Assembly: GCF_003666605.1 (NCBI RefSeq)
Contig: NZ_RCIV01000011.1
Span: forward strand, 29,572 to 93,571
Reading direction: 5' to 3'
DNA: 64,000 nt
Origin: Propionibacterium australiense
GTDB taxonomy: Bacteria > Actinomycetota > Actinomycetes > Propionibacteriales > Propionibacteriaceae
The notes beneath the pieces were generated by a model. It did no database searches. It was not told the origin of the DNA and worked only from the letters and a program-made list of their open reading frames with translations. A program made the translations under genes and the position numbers. This document shows positions 48,296 to 57,554 of this stretch, one piece after another; position 1 is the first letter of the stretch; each line of letters starts with the position of its first letter.

Positions 48296-49722
48296 GAGGA
48301 CTCGTCGCCCGGCTGCGCCGGATCTCCCGGCGCAGCGGACGTGACCTGCAGCAGAAGTTCAGCGTGCTCATGGCGCTCGCCGTGGCGGTCGCGGTGGCCG
48401 CCGTCGGTCTCACGACCTACGTCGTCACCCAGCGCGCCCTCTACGACGAGATCGACGAGGAACTGGTCACGGCCGCCGGCTACATGGTCACGCCGATCCA
48501 GTCCGACGTGACGAGCCTGGGCGGGCTGAACAGCACCTCGCTGGCGGCGGCGAACGTGAACGTCGTCCTCGTGAAGTCCGATCGGACGATCGTCCGCGTG
48601 CAGGACGAGCAGGTCTCGATCGAGCCCGGTGACCCGGAGATCCGGGTGGCCCGCATCCAGTACGGGAAGTCCGCGCGCACCGTCGAACTGGGCTCCACCC
48701 ACACCAAGTACCGTCTCGTCGCGGTGCCGATGGCCTCCGAGGACAACGCCGGCTACGCCCTCGTCCTGGCCCGACCGCTCGGGCCGGTGCTGAGCACCAT
48801 CGAGACCCTGGGCACCATCACCCTGTGGATCGGTCTGGCGTTCGTCGTGCTGGCCGCCTTCCTGGGTTTCCGCGCCGGGGCCAGGGTCATGCGGCCGCTG
48901 CGCCAGCTCTCCGACGCGGTGCGGCACGTCATCGTCACCGACCGGTTCACCCCCATCGGCTCCACGAGGGACGACGAGCTGGGTGACCTGTCACGCAGCT
49001 TCGACCAGATGATGACCTCGCTGGAGTCCAGCCGCGAACGGCAGAAGCGGCTCATCGCCGACGCGGGCCACGAGCTGCGCACCCCGCTCACCTCGATGCG
49101 CACGAACATCGAGCTGCTGGTGGCCGACGAGAACACGGGCATGCTGCCGCCGGGGGCGCGCGCCGAGATCCTCGATGACGTGGCCGCCCAGCTGGGCGAG
49201 TTCACCTCGCTGGTCGGCGACCTGGTGCAGCTCAGCCGCGACGAGGTGGTATTGCCCAGCCCCGAGCCGCTCGACTTCGCGAGCGTCGTCGACGCCGCCG
49301 TGACGAGGGCGAAGCGGCGCGGCAAGGGCCTCACCTTCGACGTGCGCACCGAGCCGTACTTCGTCGTCGGCGAGCCGGACAACCTCGAGCGGGCGGTGAC
49401 GAACCTGCTCGACAACGCCGTGAAGTTCAGCCCCGAGGGCGGCACCGTCCACGTGCACCTCACCGACGGCACCCTCACCGTCTCGGACGAGGGCCCCGGC
49501 ATCGCACCCGACGACCTGCCGCACATCTTCGACCGCTTCTACCGGTCCAACAAGGCGCGCAACACCCCTGGCACCGGGCTGGGGCTGTCGATCGTGGCGC
49601 ACACGATCGGCGCGCACGGCGGCATGGTCGGGGCGGGCAACGCGCCGGGCGGGGGCGCCATGTTCACGCTGCGCCTGCCGCCGGCCCCGCCGGACGCCCT
49701 CGGAGCCGGGTCCGGCGAGTGA
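48292..49722 (+). CDS. Sensor histidine kinase, MprB-like
   Basis: A 476-residue membrane kinase. Helix 1 is at about 22-45, an extracytoplasmic sensor at 46-165, helix 2 at about 172-198 and HAMP at 199-250. The HisKA box [17 protein letters not shown] carries the phospho-His. The ATPase domain has [32 protein letters not shown] and GTGLGLSIV. The arrangement matches MprB. It is coupled to its regulator and converges with the MFS gene 4 nt downstream. Confidence 0.93.
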   Translation: MRGLVARLRRISRRSGRDLQQKFSVLMALAVAVAVAAVGLTTYVVTQRALYDEIDEELVTAAGYMVTPIQSDVTSLGGLNSTSLAAANVNVVLVKSDRTIVRVQDEQVSIEPGDPEIRVARIQYGKSARTVELGSTHTKYRLVAVPMASEDNAGYALVLARPLGPVLSTIETLGTITLWIGLAFVVLAAFLGFRAGARVMRPLRQLSDAVRHVIVTDRFTPIGSTRDDELGDLSRSFDQMMTSLESSRERQKRLIADAGHELRTPLTSMRTNIELLVADENTGMLPPGARAEILDDVAAQLGEFTSLVGDLVQLSRDEVVLPSPEPLDFASVVDAAVTRAKRRGKGLTFDVRTEPYFVVGEPDNLERAVTNLLDNAVKFSPEGGTVHVHLTDGTLTVSDEGPGIAPDDLPHIFDRFYRSNKARNTPGTGLGLSIVAHTIGAHGGMVGAGNAPGGGAMFTLRLPPAPPDALGAGSGE

Positions 49723-49726
49723 CCGC

Positions 49727-50947
49727 TCACCGCCGCCCGGCCCGGCCGTCGCCGAGCAGCGGTGACAGCGCCAGCACGCCCGCTGCCGTGGCGGGCAGCA
49801 GGACCATGGCCATGCGCAGGCTCACCGCGTCGCCGATGGCGCCGATGACCACGGGGAAGAGCACCAGCCCCACCCGCATCACCCACATGGTGACGACCAG
49901 CCCCACTCCGGGTGCGACGCCGGCCACCCGGTCGCCGGCGTGCATGGCGGCGGGCACCATCGTCGCGATCCCCCAGCCCGAGCAGGCGAAGCCGATGAGG
50001 GCGGTGACGGGCGCGGGCACCGCGATGGCCAGGGTCATTGCGGCGATGCACAGCAGCGCCCCCAGTTGCACGGTACGCCGCTGCCCGAGCCGGTCGACGA
50101 GTCGGTCGCCGAGCAGCCGCCCTGCCGTCTGAGCAACCATGAGCGAGACGAAGCCGAGGCCCGCGACGAAGGCCGACACGGTGAACTGCTCGTTCATGTA
50201 CAGCGGCGCGAAGGAGCTGCCGCCCTGCTCGATGCCCGCACCGAAGGCGCCCAGCGCGCCGAGGCCGACGAGCACCGCCAGGGTGCGCGGGTTCAGGCCG
50301 GCGGCCCGCGGCCGGCCGGCCCTGTGCTGCTCGGAGCCCGCGCCGTCGCGGGGCAGCATGAGCAGCCGGCTGAGCGCCACCAGCCCCGAGCACACGAGGA
50401 TCGTCCCGGCACCCTGCGCGACGAGCGGTACCCGCAGCTGGGCCATGGCCGAGCCGGCGAGGCCTCCGGCGACGGCGCCGATGCTCCACCAGCCGTGGAA
50501 GGCGTTGAGGATCGACCGTCCGTAGGCCCGCTGCAGGACGAGCGCGTGGTAATTCATCGCCGTGTCGGTCAGCGCGTCGAAGACGCTCATGACGAGCATC
50601 GCCGCGCCGACCCAGAGCAGGGACGGGGCGACGACGAATCCCAGCAGGGCGAGGGTCGAGAGGACCTGGCAGACCGCGGCGGTGTTGCGCGAGCCGAATC
50701 TGCTCATGAGCCCGGCGGCGGCCCAGCCCAGGACGATGCCGCCGGCGGGGGCCAGGCCCAGCACGACTCCCCAGGCCGCCGTGCTGGCGTGCAGCTGCTC
50801 GATGATCTGCGGGTAGCGGGGCACGAGCGAGGAGAAGGTGGCGCCATTGACGAAGAAGATGGTCAAGACGCCGAACCGCGCCCTGACGAGCCGTTTCGGG
50901 GCTCTCGGGGGCGTCTGCCGGCTCCGCTGGTCACTGCTCATCAGCAC
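49727..50947 (-). CDS. MFS transporter
   Basis: A 406-residue major facilitator with about 12 helices. It shows RYPQIIEQLHASTAAWGVVLGLAPAGGIVLGWAAAGLMSRFGSR (helix 2 and loop 2-3) and NAFHGWWSIGAVAGG in helix 5. The wording resembles the sugar or drug MFS proteins of the YbjJ/FHS-like group, so the substrate is uncertain. Start GTG 50947 or ATG 50941. Its stop lies 4 nt from the converging kinase gene. Confidence 0.82.
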   Translation of the reverse strand: MLMSSDQRSRQTPPRAPKRLVRARFGVLTIFFVNGATFSSLVPRYPQIIEQLHASTAAWGVVLGLAPAGGIVLGWAAAGLMSRFGSRNTAAVCQVLSTLALLGFVVAPSLLWVGAAMLVMSVFDALTDTAMNYHALVLQRAYGRSILNAFHGWWSIGAVAGGLAGSAMAQLRVPLVAQGAGTILVCSGLVALSRLLMLPRDGAGSEQHRAGRPRAAGLNPRTLAVLVGLGALGAFGAGIEQGGSSFAPLYMNEQFTVSAFVAGLGFVSLMVAQTAGRLLGDRLVDRLGQRRTVQLGALLCIAAMTLAIAVPAPVTALIGFACSGWGIATMVPAAMHAGDRVAGVAPGVGLVVTMWVMRVGLVLFPVVIGAIGDAVSLRMAMVLLPATAAGVLALSPLLGDGRAGRR

Positions 50948-51038
50948 CTGGGGAGTTTACGGCGGGATGCTCGTCCGGCCCAGCACCGTCCGCGGGACGG
51001 AGGACACGTCAACGGGCGCGGAAGCCGGTCGGCGGGGT

Positions 51039-51719
51039 TCAGCCCGAGCCGGCGGAGTGCGTCGCGATGTAGGCGTTGAGATCGCGAGGGTTGCGCGACT
51101 GCACGAGCACCCGGCCGGGACCGGTGAAGAGGAAGACGAAGCCCTCACCGCTCTTCACCGTGCGCCACAGGCTTCTGTTGGACTGGCGCAGCTCGACGTT
51201 CATGCCCAGGTCGTATGTGACGACGTGGCCCGTGTCGATGATGACCTGCTCGCCCGGGCCGAGGTCCATGACATCGAGGGCGCCGTAGACACTCACGATG
51301 GCCTGCCCCTCGCCGAAGGCGCGCAGGCCGAAACCGCCCTCACCGCCGAGGAGATTGCGGGCCCCGGCCCATTTCGTCTCGGTCGAGACGCCGAAGGAAC
51401 TGGCCACCCAGCTGCCGCGGGTGATGAACTGTTCGCGGTCGGGAGTGATGGGCAGGGCGATGACGTCGCCGGGCAGATTGCCCACGACATCGGCCCAGCC
51501 GCCCTGCGGGGGCGCGGTGACGGTCGAGACGAAGAAGCTCTCACCGCTCAGCATCGAACGCTTCAGACCCTTCATGACGCCGCCCCCGGTCGTCGCGTCG
51601 ACGGTCATGGCGGCGCTGTAGGCCATGAGGGCGCCGCTCTGCACGGTGACGGGTTCGTTGCCGGCGAGCAGGAGGCGGGCCACACCGAACGAGGGAGTGT
51701 GTCGCAGTTGGATTTCCAT
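51039..51719 (-). CDS. AIM24/TIGR00266-family protein
   Basis: A 226-residue beta-rich protein of the AIM24 family: LLLAGNEPVTVQSGALMAYSAAMTVDATTGGGVMKGLKRSMLSGESFFVSTVTAP, then PGEQVIIDTGHVVTYD and the end FTGPGRVLVQSRNPRDLNAYI. The conserved LLxGES and RNP segments are clear. The bacterial function is unknown; related domains bind membranes or tryptophan-RNA in other contexts. ATG 51719 is six bases after GAGACT, a weak -10. Confidence 0.85.
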   Translation of the reverse strand: MEIQLRHTPSFGVARLLLAGNEPVTVQSGALMAYSAAMTVDATTGGGVMKGLKRSMLSGESFFVSTVTAPPQGGWADVVGNLPGDVIALPITPDREQFITRGSWVASSFGVSTETKWAGARNLLGGEGGFGLRAFGEGQAIVSVYGALDVMDLGPGEQVIIDTGHVVTYDLGMNVELRQSNRSLWRTVKSGEGFVFLFTGPGRVLVQSRNPRDLNAYIATHSAGSG

Positions 51720-51976
51720 GCGCCCAGTCTCTCAGAGAGCCCCGCCCGGGGAACACGCGCCGGGTGAACCCGGAAACACGGCCGGGAGCACGGACTGGCG
51801 AACCACCCCCTGGGAACCAGGCAGACCACGAACGGCCGGCAGACCGCGGTCGGCGGCGCAGGTGGTCGGCGTGCACGTCCCCCTGCCGGCACGGGACGGC
51901 GGTCGCGACGTCTTCCCGCCCCCGGAGCCGGTCGTCCCCTCCCGGCGGGCGCAGGATGGCCGGTTTCGCGCCCAGG

Positions 51977-53008
51977 TCATCTGACGCCCGTGCCGTGCCG
52001 GCCACGGCTGCCCGATCGCGTCCGTGGCCGGATGCCCGGCACGTGCTCCGGCAGGCTCATTCGCGCGCCGCGCCGGTCGGCGCGGGCGACGGCCGGGGCG
52101 AGCAGCAACTCGACCCGGTAGCGGTGCGGCCGGTAGGGCGCGAGGGCCTGCTCGGCCGCCTCGCCGCCGCCTCGACGGCCGGTGAGCGCCACGGTCATGA
52201 GCCGCGGTGCGTGGAAGTCTCCGACGCTCCACGCATCGGGATCCCCCCAGGCCCACTGGAGCACCTTGGCCGCCGTCCACGGGCCGACGCCCGGGATCGT
52301 CTGCAGCAGGCGGGCGCGCTCTGCCCCGCTCCCGGCGCCGGCGAGGGCGCGGTCGAGTGAGGGGCAGCGGCGCATGACGGCGACCAGCGCCGCCGCGCGG
52401 CGGCCATCGACGCCGGCCCGGGTGAACTCGAAGCTCGGCACGGCGCACCAGTCCCGGGCGCTGGGCGGCAGCCGCATCCGGCTGGCCCGCTCCCCCAGCG
52501 ACCCGGCCGGCAGGGGCGGGACCCGGCCGTGCCGGACGATGAGCCGGCGCAGGCCGCCGAATGCCTCAGGGCCGGTGACCTTCTGCTCGATGACGGCGGG
52601 GGCGAGCGCCTCGGCGAGGTTGTCGGTGGCGCCGATGCGCAACCCCCTGTTGGCGGCGTGCGCGGCGGCGAGCACCGGGTTGAGCGCGGTCAGGGCCCCG
52701 AAGCCGGACGGATCGTCGTGACAGCCGAGCAGGCGGGGCGCCTGGTCGAGGGACCAGGCGGCGCCCGGGCCCCAGGCGCGCACGCGCACATCGGGCCCGT
52801 CCCCGGCCAGCTCGACCAGGGCCGGGCCCTGCGGCGTGCCGGTGGCACGCAGCCAGTGACGCGGCCCGAGTCTGTGGTGCGTCGGATCGGCCGGCCCCTT
52901 GGTGATGCGCATGATCGTCTCGTCGAGCCGGCTCGCAGCGCCCCCGATGGTGCGCTGCCCGCCGGCCGGGACCCCGGTCCGCCCTGTGCTCACCCGTGTG
53001 GTCGTCAT
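51977..53008 (-). CDS. HhH-GPD DNA glycosylase, AlkA-like
   Basis: A 343-residue base-excision enzyme of the 3-methyladenine DNA glycosylase II type. The helix-hairpin-helix IPGVGPWTAAKVLQWAWG is followed by the catalytic Asp in AWSVGDFH. Upstream, LAEALAPAVIEQKVTGPEAFGGLRRLI is the conserved first helix region. The N-terminal 60 residues lack conservation. ATG 53008 follows TAGCGT by seven bases. Its upstream region carries the DnaA-box triads. Confidence 0.85.
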   Translation of the reverse strand: MTTTRVSTGRTGVPAGGQRTIGGAASRLDETIMRITKGPADPTHHRLGPRHWLRATGTPQGPALVELAGDGPDVRVRAWGPGAAWSLDQAPRLLGCHDDPSGFGALTALNPVLAAAHAANRGLRIGATDNLAEALAPAVIEQKVTGPEAFGGLRRLIVRHGRVPPLPAGSLGERASRMRLPPSARDWCAVPSFEFTRAGVDGRRAAALVAVMRRCPSLDRALAGAGSGAERARLLQTIPGVGPWTAAKVLQWAWGDPDAWSVGDFHAPRLMTVALTGRRGGGEAAEQALAPYRPHRYRVELLLAPAVARADRRGARMSLPEHVPGIRPRTRSGSRGRHGTGVR

Positions 53009-53015
53009 GATGGCG

Positions 53016-53021
53016 ACGCTA
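53016..53021 (-). promoter_or_regulatory. -10 element TAGCGT for the AlkA-like gene
   Basis: TAGCGT on the minus strand, seven bases before ATG 53008; the first DnaA box begins only 40 nt upstream of it. Confidence 0.35.
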
Positions 53022-53061
53022 GCCGTGGGCACCGACAGTCCCGGGACCGTCCGGGACCGCG

Positions 53062-53093
53062 TTGTCCACAGGAGTTGTCCACAATGTGTACAA
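53062..53093. repeat. DnaA-box triad, copy 1
   Basis: TTGTCCACA at 53062-53070, again after 4 nt at 53075-53083, then one base and an inverted box TGTGTACAA (53085-53093, complement TTGTACACA, one mismatch). TTGTCCACA is the high-GC actinobacterial DnaA box. The geometry is identical in copy 2. Confidence 0.75.
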
Positions 53094-53257
53094 CTCACAT
53101 GGCTGTAATTACGTCGCTGTGCTCGCCGACGGCGCGGACGAAACCCCAGCCCAGCGGCCGGGTCCGGTTCGCGCCGGCCGCCGCACGAACACCCAGGAGC
53201 CCCGGCGGCAGGTTCTCCACAATGCCCTGACCAGGGGTTTCACCAGATCTGACGAGG

Positions 53258-53289
53258 TTGTCCACAGCAGTTGTCCACACTGTGCACAA
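53258..53289. repeat. DnaA-box triad, copy 2
   Basis: TTGTCCACA at 53258-53266 and 53271-53279 (4-nt gap) and an inverted TGTGCACAA at 53281-53289 (one mismatch). Similarity to copy 1 continues about 18 nt further (CAACT, ACAT, TGTAA in the same order). The offset between copies is 196 bp. A weaker box TTCTCCACA lies between them at 53213-53221. Confidence 0.75.
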
Positions 53290-53430
53290 CTACATCGGTG
53301 TAACTCAAGCCGTTGAGTGGCCCGGCCTTCCGCAGCTCATCGGGGTCGAGCCGCTCGCGGGTAGGCAGGCGGGACGCCGGTATCTGGCACACTTGGATGC
53401 GCCGACTTCGAATTCCAATGGAGGAATATC

Positions 53431-54036
53431 GTGACCCCGCCCATCGCCACGCTCCTGCTGGACGCTGACGGTGTGACTCAGCACAACCCGAACTTCGCGC
53501 CCGGCATGGCACGGTTGTTCGGGGACCGGGCAACCCTGTCCGAGATCCTGCGCCTGGAACCACCGTCCCTCGACGGCACGACTGACCTGCGCGCCGAGAT
53601 CACCTCGTTCATCGCCGACAAGGACGTCGACGTCGATCCCGACGAGGTGCTCAATGTCTGGCACGAGACCCACACCGTGCCCGGTGTCTTCGACCTGCTC
53701 GACGAGGTACGCAGGCACGGCGTGCGCATCTATCTGGCCACGAACCAGCAGCCCCGACGCGGCAGGCGGATGATCGCAGAGAAGGGCTACGAGCTGCACA
53801 CCGATGGCGCCTTCTACTCCTACCAGATGGGCGTCGCCAAGCCCGACCCGCGTTTCTTCCAGATCATCCTCGACGAACTCGGCTGCGATCCGCGTACCAC
53901 CTTGTTCATCGACGACGTCGACGAGAACGTCGAGGCGGCCCGCGCCCTCGGCATCCAGGCAGTGCTCTTCGAACGCGACTCGGGAACGACCGGCCTGCGC
54001 GCCGTGCTGCTCGAGCACGGCCTCATCGTCCCCTGA
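53431..54036 (+). CDS. HAD-superfamily hydrolase
   Basis: A 201-residue phosphatase-like protein. Motif I is LLLDADGVTQHN (nucleophile and acid Asp), motif II lies around YLATNQ, motif III is the Lys of KPDPRFF and motif IV is FIDDVDENVEAA. A small alpha-helical cap lies at about 15-85. The pattern resembles the YihX/epoxide-hydrolase-like group acting on small phosphoesters; the substrate is unknown. GTG 53431 follows GGAGG. Confidence 0.85.
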   Translation: MTPPIATLLLDADGVTQHNPNFAPGMARLFGDRATLSEILRLEPPSLDGTTDLRAEITSFIADKDVDVDPDEVLNVWHETHTVPGVFDLLDEVRRHGVRIYLATNQQPRRGRRMIAEKGYELHTDGAFYSYQMGVAKPDPRFFQIILDELGCDPRTTLFIDDVDENVEAARALGIQAVLFERDSGTTGLRAVLLEHGLIVP

Positions 54037-54209
54037 CCGGCCATGACGGACCCCGGACCCGGGACGGCCGGGCCTGCCGGGGCTCCCCGGCGCCGTTACC
54101 ATGGGGGCGTCGGCGGGTCCCGACCGCCGACGGCACCCGGGCGCCGCGACGTGGCGGCGCCGAGGCGGGCCCGGCCCGCCAGGTGCGGCAACGATCCATG
54201 AGGTCCCTG

Positions 54210-55328
54210 ATGAGCCGATACGTGCTGGCCCCCGATTCCTTCAAGGAGTCGCTGACATCGGTGGAAGCCGCCGAGGCGATGGCAGCCGGTGTCCGCGACG
54301 CCGACCCCTGCGCCGAGACCGTCCTGTGCCCCCTGGCCGTCGACGACGAGGGATTCGCGCAGACGCTGGCAGCCGCGCTCGGGGCCGAGCCGATCGACGT
54401 GCCCGTGCACGACGCCATGGGCGAACCAGTGGCTGGGGTCATCCACCGGATCGGCGACACCGTCATCCTGGACGCCGCCTGCGCCTGCGGCCTGGAACGG
54501 GTCGAGCCGGCCCGCCGCGACGTCCTGGCCGCCGACTCCTTCGGTGTCGGCGAGCTCATCCTCGCGGCTCTCGACGCCGGGGCGCGCAGACTCGTCGTCG
54601 CCCTGGGGGGCTCGGCGTCGAACGACGGCGGCGCCGGGATGATGGCGGCACTCGGCGTGCGATTCCTCGACACCCGGGGCGAGCCCGTCGAGACGAGCCC
54701 GACGGGTCTGGCGCGCCTGGCCAGCCTCGACGTCAGCGGTCTCGACCCGCGTCTGGCCGATCTCGAGGTCGAGGCGGCCAGCGAGATCTCCGCGCCCCTC
54801 CTCGGCGCCCACGGGGCGAGCGCGGTCTTCGGCCCGCAGCGGGGGGCGGCACCGCAGCACGTCGCCCTGCTCGACACCCTGCTGACCCGCCTGTCGGCCC
54901 TCAGCGGGACACGCGGCGTCTCGATCTCCTCCGCCCCGGGCGCCGGGGCCGCCGGAGGCCTGGGCTGGGCGGTTCTCACCTTCCTCAACGGCCGGATGCG
55001 TTCCGGTGCCGAACTCGTCATCGAGGCCGGCGGCCTGCACTCGGTCCTGCCGGGCGCCACGGCGGTGCTCACCGGGGAGGGCACCGTTGACGCACGGAGC
55101 CTCACGAGCGCGACGACTGCCGGGATCACGGCGGCCGCCGACGGGCCCGGGGTCCCGGTCGTCGTCTTCGCCGGGCGCATCCTGGACGGCGCCCGCGTCC
55201 TGCTCGACCGGGGCGTGACCGAGCTCGTCACCATCACGCCGGAGGACGCCCCGTTGGACGAGGCGCTGGCCTCGGGCGGCCAGAATCTGCGCACCGCGGT
55301 CGCGGCCTGGGTGCGGTCACGGTCCTGA
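54210..55328 (+). CDS. glxK: Glycerate kinase (GlxK/GarK type)
   Basis: A 372-residue kinase phosphorylating glycerate. Family motifs: VLAPDSFKESLTSVEAAEAMAAG, the central SFGVGELILAALDAGARRLVVALGGSASNDGGAGMMAALG, PGAGAAGGLGWAV and TGEGTVDARSL. ATG 54210 was chosen because GAGG lies 6 nt upstream and the conserved region starts at once; ATG 54198 and GTG 54183 are in frame. It could feed glyoxylate or serine-derived glycerate into glycolysis. Confidence 0.92.
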   Translation: MSRYVLAPDSFKESLTSVEAAEAMAAGVRDADPCAETVLCPLAVDDEGFAQTLAAALGAEPIDVPVHDAMGEPVAGVIHRIGDTVILDAACACGLERVEPARRDVLAADSFGVGELILAALDAGARRLVVALGGSASNDGGAGMMAALGVRFLDTRGEPVETSPTGLARLASLDVSGLDPRLADLEVEAASEISAPLLGAHGASAVFGPQRGAAPQHVALLDTLLTRLSALSGTRGVSISSAPGAGAAGGLGWAVLTFLNGRMRSGAELVIEAGGLHSVLPGATAVLTGEGTVDARSLTSATTAGITAAADGPGVPVVVFAGRILDGARVLLDRGVTELVTITPEDAPLDEALASGGQNLRTAVAAWVRSRS

Positions 55329-55334
55329 GCAGGC

Positions 55335-56162
55335 TCAGGCCTCGATGTCGAGCATCTCGGCGGTCATCGCCCAGACGCGTTCGGCGAGCTTCCGGTTGCG
55401 GGCCTGGGAGCTGGTGCCGGCGCGTTTGCGGCCGACATAGTATTCGCCGGGCACCCAGTCCTCGCCGGGGGTGCCCTCTGCGAGGAAGACCATGTCCTCG
55501 GCCGCCGCGGCGGGCTTGGTCATGAGCATCCTGCCCAGCCGCGAGCGGTACCACCAGCCGAGCCAGCCGCCGACGTCGTGGGCGAAACCGCTGGCGACGA
55601 TTCCGGGGTGGAAGCTGATGGCGCTGACCCCCAGATCCCCGAAGCGCCGCTGCAGCTGGCGGGTGAAGAGGATGTCGAGCAGTTTCGAGTTGGCGTAGGC
55701 GCGCATGACGCCCCAGCCCTTCTCGAGTTGCAGATCGTCCAGGTCGAGCCGGGCGAAGCGGTGTCCGACGGACGCCGTGGTGATGACCGTGGCCTGGGAC
55801 CGGGCGAGCCTGGGCATGAGCAGATTCGTCAGCAGGAAGGGCGCCAGGTAGTTGACCTGGAGGTCCTGCTCGTAGCCGTCGGCGGTGACGCGGCGGCGTG
55901 GGGCGCTGGCCCCGGCGTTGTTGATGAGCACGTCGATCCGCTCGTAGCGCTCGTCCAGCTGGCGGGCGAGCTCGCGCACCTGGTCGAGGTGGTTGAAGTC
56001 GGCAAGGAAGTAGTCGGCGCCGATAGGGCGGGCGGTGTCGGCGGTGCGCTGCGGGTTGCGTCCGACGAGCACCACCTTCTCGTTCCGCTCGGTGAGCTGC
56101 CTGGCTGCTTCGGCGCCGATGCCGCTGCTCGCTCCGGTGATGACGATCGTGCGTCCGCTCAT
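55335..56162 (-). CDS. Short-chain dehydrogenase, retinol-dehydrogenase-like
   Basis: A 275-residue SDR: VITGASSGIGAEAARQLTERNEKVVLVGRNPQRT (NADP-type Arg), NNAGAS, the catalytic Ser region ITTASVGH and YANSKLLDILFTRQL. The C-terminal part FHPGIVASGFAHDVGG fits the retinol dehydrogenase/WW-oxidoreductase-like group acting on lipidic alcohols. ATG 56162 follows a GGTGG string and a TAGACT -10 at eight bases. It converges with glxK, 6 nt apart. Confidence 0.87.
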   Translation of the reverse strand: MSGRTIVITGASSGIGAEAARQLTERNEKVVLVGRNPQRTADTARPIGADYFLADFNHLDQVRELARQLDERYERIDVLINNAGASAPRRRVTADGYEQDLQVNYLAPFLLTNLLMPRLARSQATVITTASVGHRFARLDLDDLQLEKGWGVMRAYANSKLLDILFTRQLQRRFGDLGVSAISFHPGIVASGFAHDVGGWLGWWYRSRLGRMLMTKPAAAAEDMVFLAEGTPGEDWVPGEYYVGRKRAGTSSQARNRKLAERVWAMTAEMLDIEA

Positions 56163-56170
56163 GGCCACCA

Positions 56171-56176
56171 AGTCTA
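56171..56176 (-). promoter_or_regulatory. -10 element TAGACT for the SDR gene
   Basis: TAGACT on the minus strand, eight bases before ATG 56162. Confidence 0.35.
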
Positions 56177-56349
56177 GGGGCGGACGACCCGGCCGCGCAT
56201 GGTGTGAGAAGGGATCGGGTGGCTGGTGGTGGCACGCGCCGGCCGGCCCGGCCCCGCGCAGCCGTGGGCCCGCCGGTGTTCACGCTGGGCCGGCTCATCA
56301 ATTGACCGGTCGTGGGGTCACCGCGGCTCCGCGCACGGAGCCCGGGCCG

Positions 56350-57184
56350 CTACGTCCACTCGGGGCTGGCGATGATCTCGCCGTGCGGCATGCAGAACCA
56401 GCCGTCGGGGTTGGCGCCCCAGCGCTCCCAGCCCTGCGCGATCTGCTCGATCTGCTCCGGCGTGCAGCCCTGCTCGGCGGCCTGGGCCGCGAAATTCGAG
56501 CAGCGGACCCGCCGGGCCTGGCTGCTGGCCCACCACGAACGCGAGTCGTCGTCGGCGTAGGTCCAGGTGGACGAGCCGGCGCTGATCACGCGCAGCCCGG
56601 CCGTGTTGGCCCAGGACAGCAGGCGGCGCCCGGCATTGGGCTCGCTGCCGTGGGCGCGCGCCCCCGCGCTGTAGATCTCACGCCAGCGGCTCAGCGCCAC
56701 GCTGGCGGGGAACCAGTGCATGCCCGCGTAGTCGGCGTCCCGCGCCACGACGATGCCGCCGGGCGCGCACATCTGTCCCATGGTCTGCAGCGCGGCGACG
56801 GGGTCGGCCAGGTGCTGGAGCATCTGGTGGGCGTGGACGACGTCGAAGCCGCCGGCCTCGACCGGCGGGTCGAAGACGTCGCCGACGAGGAATCGCGTCC
56901 GCTCGTCCCCCCAGGGCCTCCGCCGCCCGGCTCGCCGCCTCGATGGCGGCGGGCGCGGCGTCGACGCCGACCACCTGCCCCTCCGGGCCGACGATCCGGG
57001 CCAGGTCGAGGGTGATCGAACCCGGACCGCAGCCCAGGTCGAGGACCCTGGCGCCGGGCTTGAGCCGGTCGAGGAAGTAGCCGCAGCTGTCGGCGGCCGT
57101 CCTGGTGGCGTGGGAGACGAGCACGCTCTGGTCGTGGCCGTGGCTGTAGTCGGCCAGGGTTGAGTCGTCGGTCACTGTGGTCAT
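56350..57184 (-). pseudogene. Class I SAM-dependent methyltransferase, single-base frameshift
   Basis: From ATG 57184 (ribosome site GGAG), the first frame reads SHGHDQSVLVSHATRTA, motif I VLDLGCGPGSITLDLA and VVGVDAAPAAIEAASRAAEALGG. The second frame continues RTRFLVGDVFDPPVEAGGFDVVHAHQMLQHLADPVAALQ and runs to 56350. The frames meet at a run of six C on the plus strand (56907-56912). Deleting one gives ALGDERTRFLVGD and a complete 277-residue methyltransferase. Substrate unknown. Confidence 0.78.
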
Positions 57185-57501
57185 CCTGAACTCCACGAGT
57201 CTGGTCCTGCGGTGGACGGCCGGCCAGTCGGCGAACCGGCAACGCCAGCCGGGCCCGGAGGGCACGCCCCGGTCCCAGCTAGGAGTCTGTCACTGACCGA
57301 ACGGTCCCGGTGCCCGTTTCGGGGAACAACACCGGCCCGGATGGCCGGATCAGCCGGGCGGAGGCCCTGACCGGCTGTCCTGGCCCCGATTGCCCGAGGC
57401 CGTGACGGAGCCGTCATGCCTGGCGCGACGCCCCGGACGCGGCTGGGCCGCACGTTACCGTCGTTGCGGCAGACCGGGACTCGATCCGACGCTCTGGACG
57501 C

Positions 57502-57535
57502 GGTTGGGCCGCACCCCGCAGGGTGCGGCCCAACC
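57502..57535. terminator. Hairpin downstream of the rplI operon
   Basis: GGTTGGGCCGCACCC-CGCA-GGGTGCGGCCCAACC, a perfect 15-bp stem, 19 nt after the rplI stop on the minus strand. There is no T-run in either direction. Confidence 0.75.
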
Positions 57536-57554
57536 TGTCCTGTTCCGGGACGCC

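Larger units (their letters stand above)
53009..53430. other. 422-bp intergenic region holding the twin DnaA-box triads
   Basis: No gene supported. It separates the minus-strand AlkA-like gene from the plus-strand HAD gene. Six to seven DnaA boxes are its only structure. No dnaA, dnaN, AT-rich unwinding element or partition gene adjoins it, so it is not a normal oriC. TTGGATGCG before 53421 may belong to the HAD promoter. Confidence 0.6.

Noticed and set aside
53009..53430. Chromosomal or plasmid replication origin
   Set aside because: DnaA boxes are present but there is no dnaA, dnaN, rep or par gene and no AT-rich unwinding region; a titration or regulatory site fits better.
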